The notes: generated from the letters alone by a model not told the origin. A stretch of 64,000 nt of DNA from Ferribacterium limneticum (GCF_020510625.1 NZ_CP075191.1:224001-288000), one strand, 5' to 3'; shown: positions 13,848-27,048, counted from the stretch's first letter. Translations and numbers: made by a program.

Positions 13848-14582
13848 ATGTCGGCTGAGCTGCAACCTGCCTTGCAGGTGACAACACCAAGCGGGGCGCT
13901 TGATGGGCATATGCTGCTCATCCTGGCCATTATGGTCGTGGCCGGTATTCTGGGCGGTGCCGCCAACTATTTCCTGGCTGACCGGCATGGCGAACCCGCC
14001 CGCCGCGATTGGCTGAAATATCCGGTTTTCGGGGTCGTGGCGGCGCTGACCGTGCCGCTCTTCCTGAACATGATCTCCAGCACCCTGCTTGAGGGGGCGC
14101 GGACAAAACCGATCGATTTCTATGTTTTCGCCGGCTTTTGCCTGATCTATGTGGTGGCCTCGCGCCGCCTGTTCGAAAACATGGTGCAACTGCTGCTGGG
14201 CCAGATTGATCAGGTGCGCCGCGATGTCGGGCAGATCAAGCAGCAGCGGCGCGACGAGCCGATCATGGCAGCGGCCAGGTTAGAGACCGAGCAGGTCAAG
14301 GCGGTTGAGCCAGATCCCAAGGAGGTCCTCTCCTACAACGACGTGGAAATTTTGCGGGCCTTGTCCGAAGAGAGCTTCGTTTACGGCAATCTTGCCGCCA
14401 TCTGCGACAGCACCGGGCTGGCCAGGGATTTCGTCAGCCAGCGGCTGACGGTCATGAAGGCGCTGGGCGTCATCGAAACCCGGATCAACGACAAGAATGT
14501 CCTGCACTGGTTCGTTTCAGCCCGCGGCAAGGCGGTGCTGGGCGATATCCTCGGCGGACAGGAGCAGAAGAAGATCGCATGA
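13848..14582 (+). CDS. Three-TM membrane protein with winged-helix-like C-terminus
   Basis: A 244-aa protein of uncertain function. The N-terminal half has three hydrophobic segments: about residues 22-45 (LLILAIMVVAGILGGAANYF), 62-80 and 95-112. The GILGGAANYFLADR motif resembles the YEATS-associated three-TM group, which I recall but cannot check. A basic/coiled linker (about 118-155) leads to a C-terminal domain (about 165-235) with the pattern of a winged helix-turn-helix: YNDVEILRALSEESFVYGN, then LARDFVSQRLTVMKALGVIE, then HWFVSARGKAVL. It may be a membrane-tethered regulator or a protein-interaction module. The ATG follows GGGGGGA. The gene stands alone between the gltBD terminator and glmU. 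Confidence 0.7.
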   Translation: MSAELQPALQVTTPSGALDGHMLLILAIMVVAGILGGAANYFLADRHGEPARRDWLKYPVFGVVAALTVPLFLNMISSTLLEGARTKPIDFYVFAGFCLIYVVASRRLFENMVQLLLGQIDQVRRDVGQIKQQRRDEPIMAAARLETEQVKAVEPDPKEVLSYNDVEILRALSEESFVYGNLAAICDSTGLARDFVSQRLTVMKALGVIETRINDKNVLHWFVSARGKAVLGDILGGQEQKKIA

Positions 14583-14621
14583 AATCTGCTGGCTTTGGCC
14601 GGCCTTACCTGAGATAAAACC

Positions 14622-15980
14622 ATGAATATCGTCATCCTCGCTGCCGGCCAAGGCAAGCGCATGCACTCCAATCTCCCCAAGGTGCTTCACCCGGTCGCCG
14701 GCAAGGCACTGGCCCAGCATGTGATCGACACGGCGCGCCAGTTGTCCCCGGAAAAGCTGATCGTGGTCTATGGCCATGGTGGTGAAGTGGTGCGTTCGAC
14801 GCTGGCCGCCGCCGATCTTTCCTGGGCCGAGCAGGCGCAGCAACTGGGTACCGGTCATGCGGTAGCGCAGGCCTTGCCCGAGCTCGGTGCAGCCGCCCAG
14901 ACGCTGGTGCTTTACGGTGACGTACCGCTGACTACCGTGGCAACGCTGAAGCGTCTGCTGCAGGCTGGCAAGGATGGTTTGTCGGTGCTAACCGTCGACC
15001 TGGCCAATCCGACCGGCTATGGTCGTATCGTGCGAGACACCGCTGGCAACATGGTCAGCATCGTCGAGGAAAAGGATGCAAGCGCCGAGCAGAAGTCGAT
15101 CCGTGAGGTGAACACCGGCATCATGGCGGTACCGACGGCACGCCTGGCTGATTGGTTGGGCCGCTTGAAGAATGACAATGCCCAAGGCGAGTATTACCTG
15201 ACCGATATCATCGCTCTGGCCGTGGCCGAAGGCATGCCGGTGCATACGGCGCAGCCGGAGGGCGAATGGGAGGTGCTGGGCGTCAACAGCAAGGTCCAGC
15301 TGGCTGAGCTGGAGCGTCAGCATCAGCGCAATCTGGCCGATGCCTTGCTGGTTGCCGGCGTGCGCCTGGCCGACCCGGCCCGCATCGATATCCGCGGCGA
15401 GCTGACCCATGGTCGCGATGTGGCGATCGATGTCGGCTGTGTCTTCGAAGGCAAGGTCGAACTGGCCGATGCGGTCGAAGTTGGCCCCTATTGCGTACTG
15501 AAAAACGTCAAGGTCGGCGCCGGCACGCGCATCGCCGCCTTCTGCCATTTCGAGGATGCGGTGATCGGGCCGGATGGCGTGCTCGGCCCCTACGCCCGCC
15601 TGCGGCCGGGGACCGAACTCGGCCCGGAAGTGCATATCGGCAACTTTGTCGAGGTCAAGAAGAGCACCATCGGCGCCCAGTCCAAGGCCAATCATCTGGC
15701 CTATATCGGCGACGCCCGGATCGGCCAGCGCGTCAATGTCGGCGCCGGCACCATCACCTGCAACTACGATGGCGCCAACAAGCACCTGACCATCATCGAG
15801 GACGATGTCTTCATCGGCTCCGATACCCAGCTGGTTGCACCGGTGACCGTGGGGCGTGGGGCAACGCTGGGGGCCGGTACGACGCTGACCAAGGATGCCC
15901 CGCCCGATGCCCTGACCGTGTCGCGTGCCAAGCAGCTGACGCTGCCGGGTTGGGAACGTCCGAAGAAGGTAAAGAAATAA
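14622..15980 (+). CDS. glmU: Bifunctional GlmU (N-acetyltransferase / uridylyltransferase)
   Basis: A 452-aa cytoplasmic enzyme making UDP-GlcNAc, the precursor for peptidoglycan and LPS. The N-terminal pyrophosphorylase domain has the signature [20 protein letters not shown], then YGDVPLT and EVNTGIMAV. The C-terminal left-handed beta-helix acetyltransferase has hexapeptide repeats and the conserved [21 protein letters not shown] and [10 protein letters not shown] segments. Length is typical. The stop shares one base with the ATG of the next small gene. Confidence 0.97.
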   Translation: MNIVILAAGQGKRMHSNLPKVLHPVAGKALAQHVIDTARQLSPEKLIVVYGHGGEVVRSTLAAADLSWAEQAQQLGTGHAVAQALPELGAAAQTLVLYGDVPLTTVATLKRLLQAGKDGLSVLTVDLANPTGYGRIVRDTAGNMVSIVEEKDASAEQKSIREVNTGIMAVPTARLADWLGRLKNDNAQGEYYLTDIIALAVAEGMPVHTAQPEGEWEVLGVNSKVQLAELERQHQRNLADALLVAGVRLADPARIDIRGELTHGRDVAIDVGCVFEGKVELADAVEVGPYCVLKNVKVGAGTRIAAFCHFEDAVIGPDGVLGPYARLRPGTELGPEVHIGNFVEVKKSTIGAQSKANHLAYIGDARIGQRVNVGAGTITCNYDGANKHLTIIEDDVFIGSDTQLVAPVTVGRGATLGAGTTLTKDAPPDALTVSRAKQLTLPGWERPKKVKK

Positions 15981-16285
15981 TGGATCTGGGTTTCACCGCG
16001 TTTGTCACCGCGATTGCGCTCCTCGTGGCAGTTGGGGGATCGCTATTGCTGGTCGGCTATTTCGGTACCTTGCCGGCGTCGTTCAATTTTGGCTGGAAGG
16101 CATGGCTGCCGACGCTGGTCCTGCCCGTGCTCGGGCCGGTCTGGTTTGCCTTGACGCACCGTGACGAGTTCCTGCGCCCAGCCTTGCAACTGATTTCCGG
16201 CCTGCTGCTGATTGCCGCCGCAGTCGGCTTGCTATTCGGCTTTGGCCAGCACTTTGCTGACCAGCTCGTCGCAGGCATCAAATGA
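15980..16285 (+). CDS. Small inner-membrane protein, unknown function
   Basis: A 101-aa protein with three predicted TM segments (about residues 5-28, 45-62 and 72-92) and a short cytoplasmic loop, FALTHRDEFLRPA. I do not recognise a family. The ATG overlaps the glmU stop by one base (TAATG), so the pair is translationally coupled. The next gene, the EF-G paralogue, begins 38 bases downstream. The upstream in-frame open stretch inside glmU is a shadow and is not part of the protein. Confidence 0.75.
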   Translation: MDLGFTAFVTAIALLVAVGGSLLLVGYFGTLPASFNFGWKAWLPTLVLPVLGPVWFALTHRDEFLRPALQLISGLLLIAAAVGLLFGFGQHFADQLVAGIK

Positions 16286-16322
16286 TTTTTCGCTAAGTTC
16301 ATATAAGTTCAGGGAGAAGAAG

Positions 16323-18374
16323 ATGTCCAAGTACAACACCGAGTCCCTTCGATCCATCGCACTGGTTGGTCATGGTGCCGTCGGCAAGACCAGCCTGGCC
16401 GAGGCCTTGTTGTTCGCGACCGGCGCAATCGCTGCCAAGGGCAGCGTCGACAAAGGCAGTACGGTTGCCGATTTCGATGCGCAGGAAAAGGAGGCGGGCC
16501 ATTCCCTGACTTCTGCCGTGGTCAATTTTGGCTACGAAGATACCCATGTTCACCTGATCGACACCCCGGGCTACCCGGATTTCTCCGGTCAGGCCATTGC
16601 CGCGCTGGCCGGCGTCGATACAGCGCTGGTCGTGATCAATGCCCAGACCGGTGTCGAGCTGATGACCGAGCGCATGATGCGCTACGCCGCCGACCGCAAG
16701 CTGTGCCGGATGATCGTCATTAACAAGATCGATGCCGAGAATCTCGATCTGCCGGGCCTGGTCGCTGACATCCGCGAGCGCTTTGGCAAGCAGTGCATGC
16801 TGCTCGATCTGCCGGCCCATGGCGCGGCCGATGTGGTCGAAGTCCTGGAGCACGACGCTGGCGATGCCGACTTCGAATCCGTCACGGCCGCCCACCGCGC
16901 GCTGATCGACCAGATCGTCGAGGAAGACGAGGACCTGCTCGCCCAATACCTCGAAGATGGTGCCGATCCAAGCGCTGCTGCCCTGCATGCGCCGTTCGAG
17001 AAGGCGCTGCGCGAAGGTCACCTGATTCCCATCCTGTTCACTTCGGCCAAGACCGGCGCCGGCATCAAGGAACTGCTGCATGTGCTGGCCTCGCTGGCGC
17101 CTAACCCGGCAGAAGGCAACCCGCCGCCGTTCTACAAGGGCGAACCGGGCGACGTCACCGAGCCATTCCACGCCGAGCCGGATGCCGGCAAACATGTGCT
17201 GGCCCACGTTTTCAAGATCGTGGCCGACCCCTACATGGGCAAGATCGGCGTTTTCCGTGTGCATCAGGGTACGATCAAAAAGGACATGCAACTGTTCGTC
17301 GGCGACAGCAAGCGCCCGTTCAAGGTGGCGCACCTGTACCAGTTGCAGGGCAAGGACAGTGTCGAGGTCGATGAACTGCTGCCAGGCGACATCGGTGCCA
17401 TCGCCAAGGTTGATGAAGTCGATTTCGACTGTGTGCTGCATGACTCGCACGATGAGGATCATATCCATCTGGTGCCGCTCGAATTTCCGAAGCCGATGGC
17501 TGGCCTGGCGGTCGAGACCAAGAAGAAGGGCGACGAGCAGCGTCTGTTCGAAACGCTGGGCAAGCTGGCCATGGAAGATCCGACCTTCGTCGTCGAGCGT
17601 CATCCGACCAGCAACGAAACGGTGATCCGCGGTCTGGGCGAAATCCACCTGAAAGCCAAGCTGGCCCGCATGTCTGGTCAGTACAAGCTGGAAGTCGATA
17701 CCAAGCCGCCGCGCATTCCTTACTGCGAGACGATCACTGGTTCTGCCGAGGCAATGTACCGCCACAAGAAGCAGTCGGGCGGCGCCGGGCAGTTTGGTGA
17801 AGTGCATCTGCGCATCGAGCCGAAAGGCCGGGGCGAGGGCTTCGAGTTCGTCGATGCGGTCAAAGGTGGCGTCATTCCCGGTGTCTTCATGGCGGCGGTC
17901 GAAAAGGGCATTCGCCAGGGCCTGGAAGGTGGCGTTGTCGCCGGTTATGCCGTCGATGACCTGAAAGTGACGGTTTTCGATGGCAAGACCCACGCCGTCG
18001 ATGGCAAGGAAGTCGCCTTCGTGGTGGCCGGCCGCAAGGCGGTCATCGAGGCCATTCGTGGCGCCAAGCCGATCGTGCTCGAACCGATCGTCAATATCGA
18101 GATCATCGTTCCCGAAAGCGCCATTGGCGATCTGACCGGCGACCTTTCCGGGCGTCGTGGCCACATCACCGGCACCGATGGGCGTGGCCACGGGCTGGCC
18201 GCGATCAGTGGCGAAGTGCCGCTGGCCGAGTTGAACGACTACCAGTCCCGCCTGAAGTCGCTGACCGGTGGTCAGGGCAGCTACACCATCGAGTTCGCGC
18301 GCTACGCTGCCGTGCCGCCGAACATCCAGCAGCAACTGGCGAGCAAGTTCCAGTTGCACGACGAAGACGAGTGA
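16323..18374 (+). CDS. Elongation factor G-like GTPase (EF-G paralogue)
   Basis: A 683-aa translational GTPase of the EF-G II/FusA-like branch. G1 is GHGAVGKTSLAE, G3 is DTPGYPDF and G4 is NKID. EF-G domains II to V follow, including KKQSGGAGQFGEVHLRI in domain IV and the C-terminal GRRGHITG segment of domain V. It is shorter than canonical EF-G (about 700 aa) and the N-terminus departs from the usual fusA form. The gene is outside a rpsL-rpsG-fusA-tuf operon, so it is not the housekeeping copy. The ATG is chosen because of the AGGGAGAAG ribosome site directly upstream. The role of such paralogues is not settled. Confidence 0.9.
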   Translation: MSKYNTESLRSIALVGHGAVGKTSLAEALLFATGAIAAKGSVDKGSTVADFDAQEKEAGHSLTSAVVNFGYEDTHVHLIDTPGYPDFSGQAIAALAGVDTALVVINAQTGVELMTERMMRYAADRKLCRMIVINKIDAENLDLPGLVADIRERFGKQCMLLDLPAHGAADVVEVLEHDAGDADFESVTAAHRALIDQIVEEDEDLLAQYLEDGADPSAAALHAPFEKALREGHLIPILFTSAKTGAGIKELLHVLASLAPNPAEGNPPPFYKGEPGDVTEPFHAEPDAGKHVLAHVFKIVADPYMGKIGVFRVHQGTIKKDMQLFVGDSKRPFKVAHLYQLQGKDSVEVDELLPGDIGAIAKVDEVDFDCVLHDSHDEDHIHLVPLEFPKPMAGLAVETKKKGDEQRLFETLGKLAMEDPTFVVERHPTSNETVIRGLGEIHLKAKLARMSGQYKLEVDTKPPRIPYCETITGSAEAMYRHKKQSGGAGQFGEVHLRIEPKGRGEGFEFVDAVKGGVIPGVFMAAVEKGIRQGLEGGVVAGYAVDDLKVTVFDGKTHAVDGKEVAFVVAGRKAVIEAIRGAKPIVLEPIVNIEIIVPESAIGDLTGDLSGRRGHITGTDGRGHGLAAISGEVPLAELNDYQSRLKSLTGGQGSYTIEFARYAAVPPNIQQQLASKFQLHDEDE

Positions 18375-18420
18375 GTTTTCACGCTGCCCCCGGTGCCTGT
18401 GCGCCGTGGGCTGGATGGAC

Positions 18421-18447
18421 AAAAGGGCTGAGTCATCAGCCCTTTTT
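18421..18447. terminator. Bidirectional intrinsic terminator between convergent genes
   Basis: AAAAGGGCTGA and TCAGCCCTTTTT form an 11-bp stem with a GTCA loop. A run of A on one side and T on the other allows it to serve both the EF-G paralogue and the minus-strand kinase. Confidence 0.85.
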
Positions 18448-18455
18448 GCTGTCCG

Positions 18456-22121
<3,666 letters not shown>

Positions 22122-22361
22122 ACCCCAGAGCGATCGGCAGAGGCATCTGTCGGTCGGTGTTGTCGATCAAAGCGAGAGGCTGAGGAATTGCCATCCCGAT
22201 TTCAGCTATCACAGTGGCTGCGGTGGGCGAAAAGCTGCCTGCCGCGCTGGTCATTCTAAACCCAGGCGATGCTGTAATTCGAGGAATTTATAACAAAAAC
22301 ATCAAAATCAATAGGTGTTTTTTAGGGGCAATGGCGCCGGCATGGTCAGCCGGAACCCTGC

Positions 22362-22382
22362 TTGCCCGGCGGCTCCGGGCAA
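22362..22382 (-). other. Stem-loop just downstream of the response regulator
   Basis: TTGCCCGG pairs with CCGGGCAA over a five-base loop, immediately after the minus-strand regulator stop. It lacks a T-run, so it may be a weak or Rho-assisted terminator. The rest of 22122-22386 holds no gene and should contain the promoter of the downstream kinase. Confidence 0.35.
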
Positions 22383-22386
22383 AGGC

Positions 22387-23106
22387 CTAATCCGGCTCGC
22401 CGGACCAGGCTACGCTAGCCAGAAAGAGATAGCCGGCCCCATAGACGGTCTTGATGAAGGCGGGGCTTTGCGGATCGGGTTCGAGCTTGCGGCGCAGGCG
22501 CGAGATACGGACGTCGATGGCGCGGTCGGTCGGGGCCAGGTCGCGGGTGCCCATCAGCTTTTCGCGTTGCAGGATACGGTTCGGGTTGTTGACGAAAACT
22601 TTCAGCAATTCCGACTCGGCGGTGCTCAGCGCGTGTTCTTCCCCATTCGGGGCGCTCAGCCGGTTGTTGCCAAGATTGAAGCGCCAGCCGCCGAATTCGG
22701 CAATCTGGCGGGCCGGGGCTTCGCCGCTTTCGCGCCGCCGCACGATGCTGCGTACCCGGGCGACCAGTTCGCGCGGCTCGAACGGTTTCAGCACGTAATC
22801 GTCGGCCCCCAGTTCGAGGCCCATCACCCGGTCGCTGACATGGGCGCGCCCGGTCAGGATCAGGATGCCGCAGCCCGACTGGGCGCGCACGCGCTGCATG
22901 GCTTCGAGGCCATCCATGTCGGGCAGGCCGAGGTCGATGATGCACAGGTCGGGCGCCAGGGTGCGCAGGCGGCGCAGCAGGTCGCCGGCGCTGCGACACC
23001 AGACGGTGCGGAAGCCGAAGTCGCCGAGCACCTGCTCGATGATCTTGGCGACATCCGGATCGTCCTCGACGATGGCGATCAGCTTGGCGGCTTCGTTATC
23101 TCTCAT
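22387..23106 (-). CDS. OmpR-family DNA-binding response regulator
   Basis: A 239-aa cytoplasmic transcription factor. The receiver (about residues 8-122) has the acidic pair IVEDDP, the phospho-acceptor in IIDLGLPDMDG, the LTGRA switch threonine region and the LKPFEP lysine. The C-terminal OmpR/PhoB winged helix (about 140-235) shows LSTAESELLKVFVNNPNRIL and RAIDVRISRLRRKLEPD. Its start overlaps the end of the upstream hybrid kinase gene by four bases, so the kinase is its likely partner. Target genes are not evident; the acyl-CoA ligase operon diverging beyond the kinase is a candidate. Confidence 0.93.
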   Translation of the reverse strand: MRDNEAAKLIAIVEDDPDVAKIIEQVLGDFGFRTVWCRSAGDLLRRLRTLAPDLCIIDLGLPDMDGLEAMQRVRAQSGCGILILTGRAHVSDRVMGLELGADDYVLKPFEPRELVARVRSIVRRRESGEAPARQIAEFGGWRFNLGNNRLSAPNGEEHALSTAESELLKVFVNNPNRILQREKLMGTRDLAPTDRAIDVRISRLRRKLEPDPQSPAFIKTVYGAGYLFLASVAWSGEPD

Positions 23107-25124
23107 GGCTTGCCTCGGGGTGCGCGTTGCAGGGCGCGGGCCAGATCCTGGCGGTCAAAGGGTTTGGCCAGCACCGGCAGATCGCTGGTGGCATCGGCAT
23201 CGGCTTCGTCGGTATAGCCGCTCATCAGCACAATCCGCATTTGTGGGCGACGGGCCAGCGTTTGCTCGGCCAATTGCCGGCCGTTGAGGCCGCCGGGCAT
23301 GATCACATCGCTGACGACGATGGCAATATCGTGAACCTGATCGATCATGTCGAGGGCCTGGGCGCCGTCCTCGGCCTCGATGACCGGATAGCCCAGATCG
23401 ATCAGTTGCTGGCGGACGACACGGCGGACGTTCGGCTCATCCTCGACGAGCAGTACCAGTTCGCCGCCATGGGGCAGGGCGGTCTCTGCGCAGGGTGCGT
23501 CGAGCTCAAGTTCCGGCGCGGCCAGCGGCAGCACCATCAGCACGGAAGTGCCTTGCTCGGGCTGGCTTTGAATCGAAACGCCGCCGCCTGACTGCTTGGC
23601 GAAGCCGTAGGCCATGGCCAGACCGAGGCCGCTGCCCAGTCCGAAGCGCTTGGTCGTGAAGAAGGGTTCGCAGGCCCGGGAGAGGGTGGCGGCATCCATG
23701 CCGCAGCCGTTGTCGGCGACTTCGATCAGCACGTAATGGCCGGGCGGCACATCGAAAGCGGCGGCGTCGGTCGACAGCTCGACAGCGCGTGCCCCGATGT
23801 GCAGGCGCCCGCCATTGGGCATGGCATCGCGCGAATTCAGCGCAAAGTTGAGCAGGGCGCTTTCCAGTTGCCCCGGGTCGACCAGGGCGTGAATCGAGGC
23901 CCCGGCCAGGTCGGTCGACACGGCAATCGACTCGGGCAGCGAACGACGGACCAGTTTGGCCAGGCTGCCGATCAGGCGGCCGATGTCGACGGCCTGCGGC
24001 TCCAGCGGCTGCTGCCGCGAGAAGGTGAGCAGGCGTTTGATCAGCTGCACGCCCCGGCGGGCCGATTGCAGCGCCGGCTCGACGAATTCGTTGACGCCGG
24101 CATCGTCCGGCCGGTGATCCTGCAAGGCGGCCAGGTTGCCGATGATGACGGTGAGCAGGTTGTTGAAGTCATGGGCCAGGCCACCGGTCAGCTGGCCGAT
24201 GGCTTCCATTTTCTGGGCCTGGACCAGCGCCGCCTGCATGCGCTTCTGCTCGGTGATTTCGTGCGAGAAGACAAAAAAGCCCAGGGTTTCGCCGGCGGCA
24301 CTGATTTCGGGAACCAGGGTGCTGCGGGCAAAAACCGTCTGCCCCTGCTTTTCCATCTGGTACTCGTAAGTGACCTGCTGGCCGGCCAGCGCCCGGCGCA
24401 CCGAGTCGCGAACCTGGCCGTAAACCTCGGGGCCGATCACGTCGAGCACCGCCCGGCCGGTGACGCTACCTTCCGGGTGGCCGTACCAGTCGGAGTAGCC
24501 CTTGTTGGCGTAGCGATAGACCTCATCCTTGTCGACGTAGCCGATCAGGATGGGAATGGTGTCGTTGATCAGGCGCAGGCGGGCTTCGCTGCGGCCGAGG
24601 GCGGCGGCAATGCGCTCGTTGTCTTCGTTGGCCAGGCGCAGGTTGGCATTGGCGTTTTCGAGCTGGGCCGTGCGCCGGCGCACGCGTTCTTCGAGCTGGA
24701 TGTTCTGGTGTTCGGTCAGGTGCTCGATGTAACGCTGTTCGGTCACGTCGCTGTACAAGGTTACAAAGCCGCGGTGGGGCAAGGGCTCGCCACGCAGCAT
24801 CAGCACCCGGCCGTTCGGGCGCTGGCGCTCGGTCAGGTGGGGGGCAAAGTCGCGGGCGGCGCCGACGCGTTCGGCAATCTGGATTTCCCTGTCGCCCGGC
24901 CCGTATTCGCCGCGCTCGGCGTTGTAGCGGATGAAGCTTTCGAACGGGGCGCCGACGAAGGCAAGTTTCTCCGGAAATTCAAGCAACTGCAGGAAGGTCC
25001 GGTTCCAGGCGACCAGCCGCAAATCCCCGTCGAACACCGTGATGCCCTGGTCGAGCAGATCGAGGCCGGCTTGCAACATTTCGTAGCGCTGGCTGGGCGC
25101 GGCGGCGGGGGCGGCGGGAAGCAT
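23103..25124 (-). CDS. PAS-domain hybrid histidine kinase
   Basis: A 673-aa protein with no TM segment, so a cytoplasmic sensor. Domains are a PAS-7-like region (about 17-130, LLDQGITVFDGDLRLVAWN), a coiled coil (about 135-175), a second PAS (about 185-295), HisKA with the motif GGLAHDFNNLLTV, and an HATPase with NSRDAMPNGG, VADNGCGMD and GLGSGLGLAMAYG. A C-terminal receiver (about 555-665) contains VEDEPNVRR and VVSDVIMPGGLNG. Kinases with the HDFNN box form a distinct HisKA subgroup. It overlaps the OmpR regulator by four bases. The upstream region 25125-25329 is shared with the divergent acyl-CoA ligase. Confidence 0.92.
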   Translation of the reverse strand: MLPAAPAAAPSQRYEMLQAGLDLLDQGITVFDGDLRLVAWNRTFLQLLEFPEKLAFVGAPFESFIRYNAERGEYGPGDREIQIAERVGAARDFAPHLTERQRPNGRVLMLRGEPLPHRGFVTLYSDVTEQRYIEHLTEHQNIQLEERVRRRTAQLENANANLRLANEDNERIAAALGRSEARLRLINDTIPILIGYVDKDEVYRYANKGYSDWYGHPEGSVTGRAVLDVIGPEVYGQVRDSVRRALAGQQVTYEYQMEKQGQTVFARSTLVPEISAAGETLGFFVFSHEITEQKRMQAALVQAQKMEAIGQLTGGLAHDFNNLLTVIIGNLAALQDHRPDDAGVNEFVEPALQSARRGVQLIKRLLTFSRQQPLEPQAVDIGRLIGSLAKLVRRSLPESIAVSTDLAGASIHALVDPGQLESALLNFALNSRDAMPNGGRLHIGARAVELSTDAAAFDVPPGHYVLIEVADNGCGMDAATLSRACEPFFTTKRFGLGSGLGLAMAYGFAKQSGGGVSIQSQPEQGTSVLMVLPLAAPELELDAPCAETALPHGGELVLLVEDEPNVRRVVRQQLIDLGYPVIEAEDGAQALDMIDQVHDIAIVVSDVIMPGGLNGRQLAEQTLARRPQMRIVLMSGYTDEADADATSDLPVLAKPFDRQDLARALQRAPRGKP

Positions 25125-25329
25125 CGGTCGATTCTAGTGCAGGCGGCAGGTTTGAATCCGGGGTGTAACGATTCGTTACATTCTGCCAATAGTTGCGCAA
25201 GAGTGTTTTGCGATTCTCCTGAAAAACAAAGCACGGTTACGGGCGCACCGCACGGATAGATGCCTGGATCGGCAATAACTTGCTCCAACGAGAACAGCAA
25301 ACTCGGCAAGCAACGTGAGGAGATTTATC

Positions 25330-26967
25330 TTGGTTAACCCGTACACCGTAGGGCTGGACCGGAATCCGGCCAACTATGTTCCGCTTTCTCCGCTGACCTT
25401 CATCGAACGGTCGGCCTTTATCTATCCCAAGCGCATTTCCGTCATCCAGGGCGCTCGTCATTACACCTGGAAGGAAAGCTACGACCGTAGCCGCCAGCTG
25501 GCTGCCGCCCTCAAGGGCCGGGGCATCGGCAAGGGTGACACTGTCGCCGTCATGCTGCCGAACAGTGCTGCGATGTTCGAATGCCACTTCGGCGTGCCGA
25601 TGATCGGCGCCGTGCTGAATACCCTGAACACCCGCCTCGACGCCGAAGCCATCGCCTTCATGCTGGCCCACGGCGAAGCCAAGGTGCTGATCACCGACCT
25701 GGAGTTCTCCAAGGTCGTCAAGGCCGCGTTGGCGCTGCTCGAAGGGCCGAAGCCGCTGGTCATCGACAGCCTCGACCCGGATTTCACCGACGGTGAAAAG
25801 CTCGGCGAGAAGGACTACGACGCCTTCCTGAACGAAGGTTCGCCCGACTTCGAATGGCAGTTGCCTGAAGACGAGTGGGATGCCATCGCCCTGAACTACA
25901 CCTCCGGCACGACCGGCAACCCGAAGGGTGTGGTCTATCACCATCGCGGCGCCTACCTGAATTCGGCCTCGAACATCATTTCCTGGGGCATGCCGCCGCA
26001 CTCGGTCTATTTGTGGACCCTGCCGATGTTCCACTGCAACGGCTGGTGCTTCCCCTGGACCCTGGCCGCCAATGCCGGCACCAGCGTCTGCCTGCGCAAG
26101 GTTGATCCGGCCCTGATCTTCGGCCTGATCAAGGAGCACAAGGTCAGCCACATGTGCGGCGCGCCGATTGTGTACGGCATGATGATCAACGCCCCGGAAA
26201 GCCTGCGCGAGGGCATTGAGCATCAGGTCAACGGCCTGATCGCCGGTGCAGCCCCCCCGGCCGCCATCATCGAAGGCGCCCAGCGCATGGGCTTCAACAT
26301 CACCCACGTGTATGGCCTGACCGAAACCTACGGCCCGGCTGCCGTCTGCGCCAAGCAGCCGGAGTGGGATCGCCTGCCGATCGACCTGCAGGCTGCCCGC
26401 AACGGCCGCCAGGGTGTGCGTTACCACATGCAGGAAGCGATCACCGTGCTCGACCCGGTCTCCATGGAGCCGGTGCCCTGGGATGGCGAGACGATGGGCG
26501 AGATCATGTTCCGCGGCAACCTGGTCATGAAGGGTTACCTGAAGAACGAGAAGGCCACCGAGGAATCCTTTGCCGGCGGCTGGTTCCACACCGGTGACCT
26601 GGCGGTCGTCCATAGCGACGGCTACGTCAAAATCAAGGACCGCTCCAAGGACGTGATCATTTCCGGCGGCGAGAACATTTCGTCGCTGGAAGTCGAGGAC
26701 GTGCTCTACCGCCACCCGGCCGTCATCGCCGCCGCCGTCGTCGCCAAGCCCGACGAGAAGTGGGGCGAGGTGCCGGCTGCCTTCATCGAACTGAAGGCCG
26801 ATGCCAAGTGCACCGAGGCCGAGATCATCGAGCATTGCCGCGCCCACCTGGCCCGCTTCAAGGTGCCCAAGCAGGTTGTTTTCGGCGAACTGCCGAAGAC
26901 CTCGACCGGCAAGATCCAGAAATACGTCCTCCGCCAGCACGCCAATTCGGCGCTGGCCATCGAGTAG
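25330..26967 (+). CDS. Acyl-CoA ligase, AMP-binding family (medium-chain / DmdB-like)
   Basis: A 545-aa adenylate-forming enzyme activating a carboxylic acid to its CoA thioester. Motifs are the P-loop-like YTSGTTGNPKGV (A3), YGLTETYGPA (A5), FHTGDLAV (A7), and KDRSKDVIISGGENIS (A8) with a C-terminal GKIQKY lysine segment (A10). The start is a TTG at 25330 with AGGAGA five bases upstream; this gives the family N-terminus VNPYTVGLDRNPANY. The overlapping upstream GTG at 25315 would add five poorly fitting residues. The neighbouring acyl-CoA dehydrogenase and ETF-QO suggest a fatty or methylthio-type acid. The exact substrate cannot be read from sequence. Confidence 0.9.
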   Translation: MVNPYTVGLDRNPANYVPLSPLTFIERSAFIYPKRISVIQGARHYTWKESYDRSRQLAAALKGRGIGKGDTVAVMLPNSAAMFECHFGVPMIGAVLNTLNTRLDAEAIAFMLAHGEAKVLITDLEFSKVVKAALALLEGPKPLVIDSLDPDFTDGEKLGEKDYDAFLNEGSPDFEWQLPEDEWDAIALNYTSGTTGNPKGVVYHHRGAYLNSASNIISWGMPPHSVYLWTLPMFHCNGWCFPWTLAANAGTSVCLRKVDPALIFGLIKEHKVSHMCGAPIVYGMMINAPESLREGIEHQVNGLIAGAAPPAAIIEGAQRMGFNITHVYGLTETYGPAAVCAKQPEWDRLPIDLQAARNGRQGVRYHMQEAITVLDPVSMEPVPWDGETMGEIMFRGNLVMKGYLKNEKATEESFAGGWFHTGDLAVVHSDGYVKIKDRSKDVIISGGENISSLEVEDVLYRHPAVIAAAVVAKPDEKWGEVPAAFIELKADAKCTEAEIIEHCRAHLARFKVPKQVVFGELPKTSTGKIQKYVLRQHANSALAIE

Positions 26968-26980
26968 CTATTAGTTGCTG

Positions 26981-27020
26981 GTCGTTAGTCGTTAGCGGTT
27001 GGTTGCTAGCGACTAATGAC
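26981..27020. repeat. TTAGT-rich imperfect inverted repeat between ligase and dehydrogenase
   Basis: GTCGTTAGTCGTTAGC at 26981-26996 and GCTAGCGACTAATGAC at 27005-27020 pair at 14 of 16 positions around the loop GGTTGGTT. Further TTAGT and ACTAA words flank it on both sides (about 26970-27037), giving a locally repetitive spacer of about 75 bases inside an otherwise compact operon. There is no T-run, so it is not a standard terminator. Confidence 0.75.
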
Positions 27021-27048
27021 TACGGACTAACCACTAAAAGGAATTCCC

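Noticed and set aside
15491..15979. N-terminal extension of the small membrane protein into glmU
   Set aside because: The added residues are an Arg-rich shadow of glmU; the ATG at 15980 gives a clean membrane protein coupled to glmU.
16299..18422. 707-codon antisense frame opposite the EF-G paralogue
   Set aside because: No recognised domain and a real, fully conserved gene occupies the other strand.
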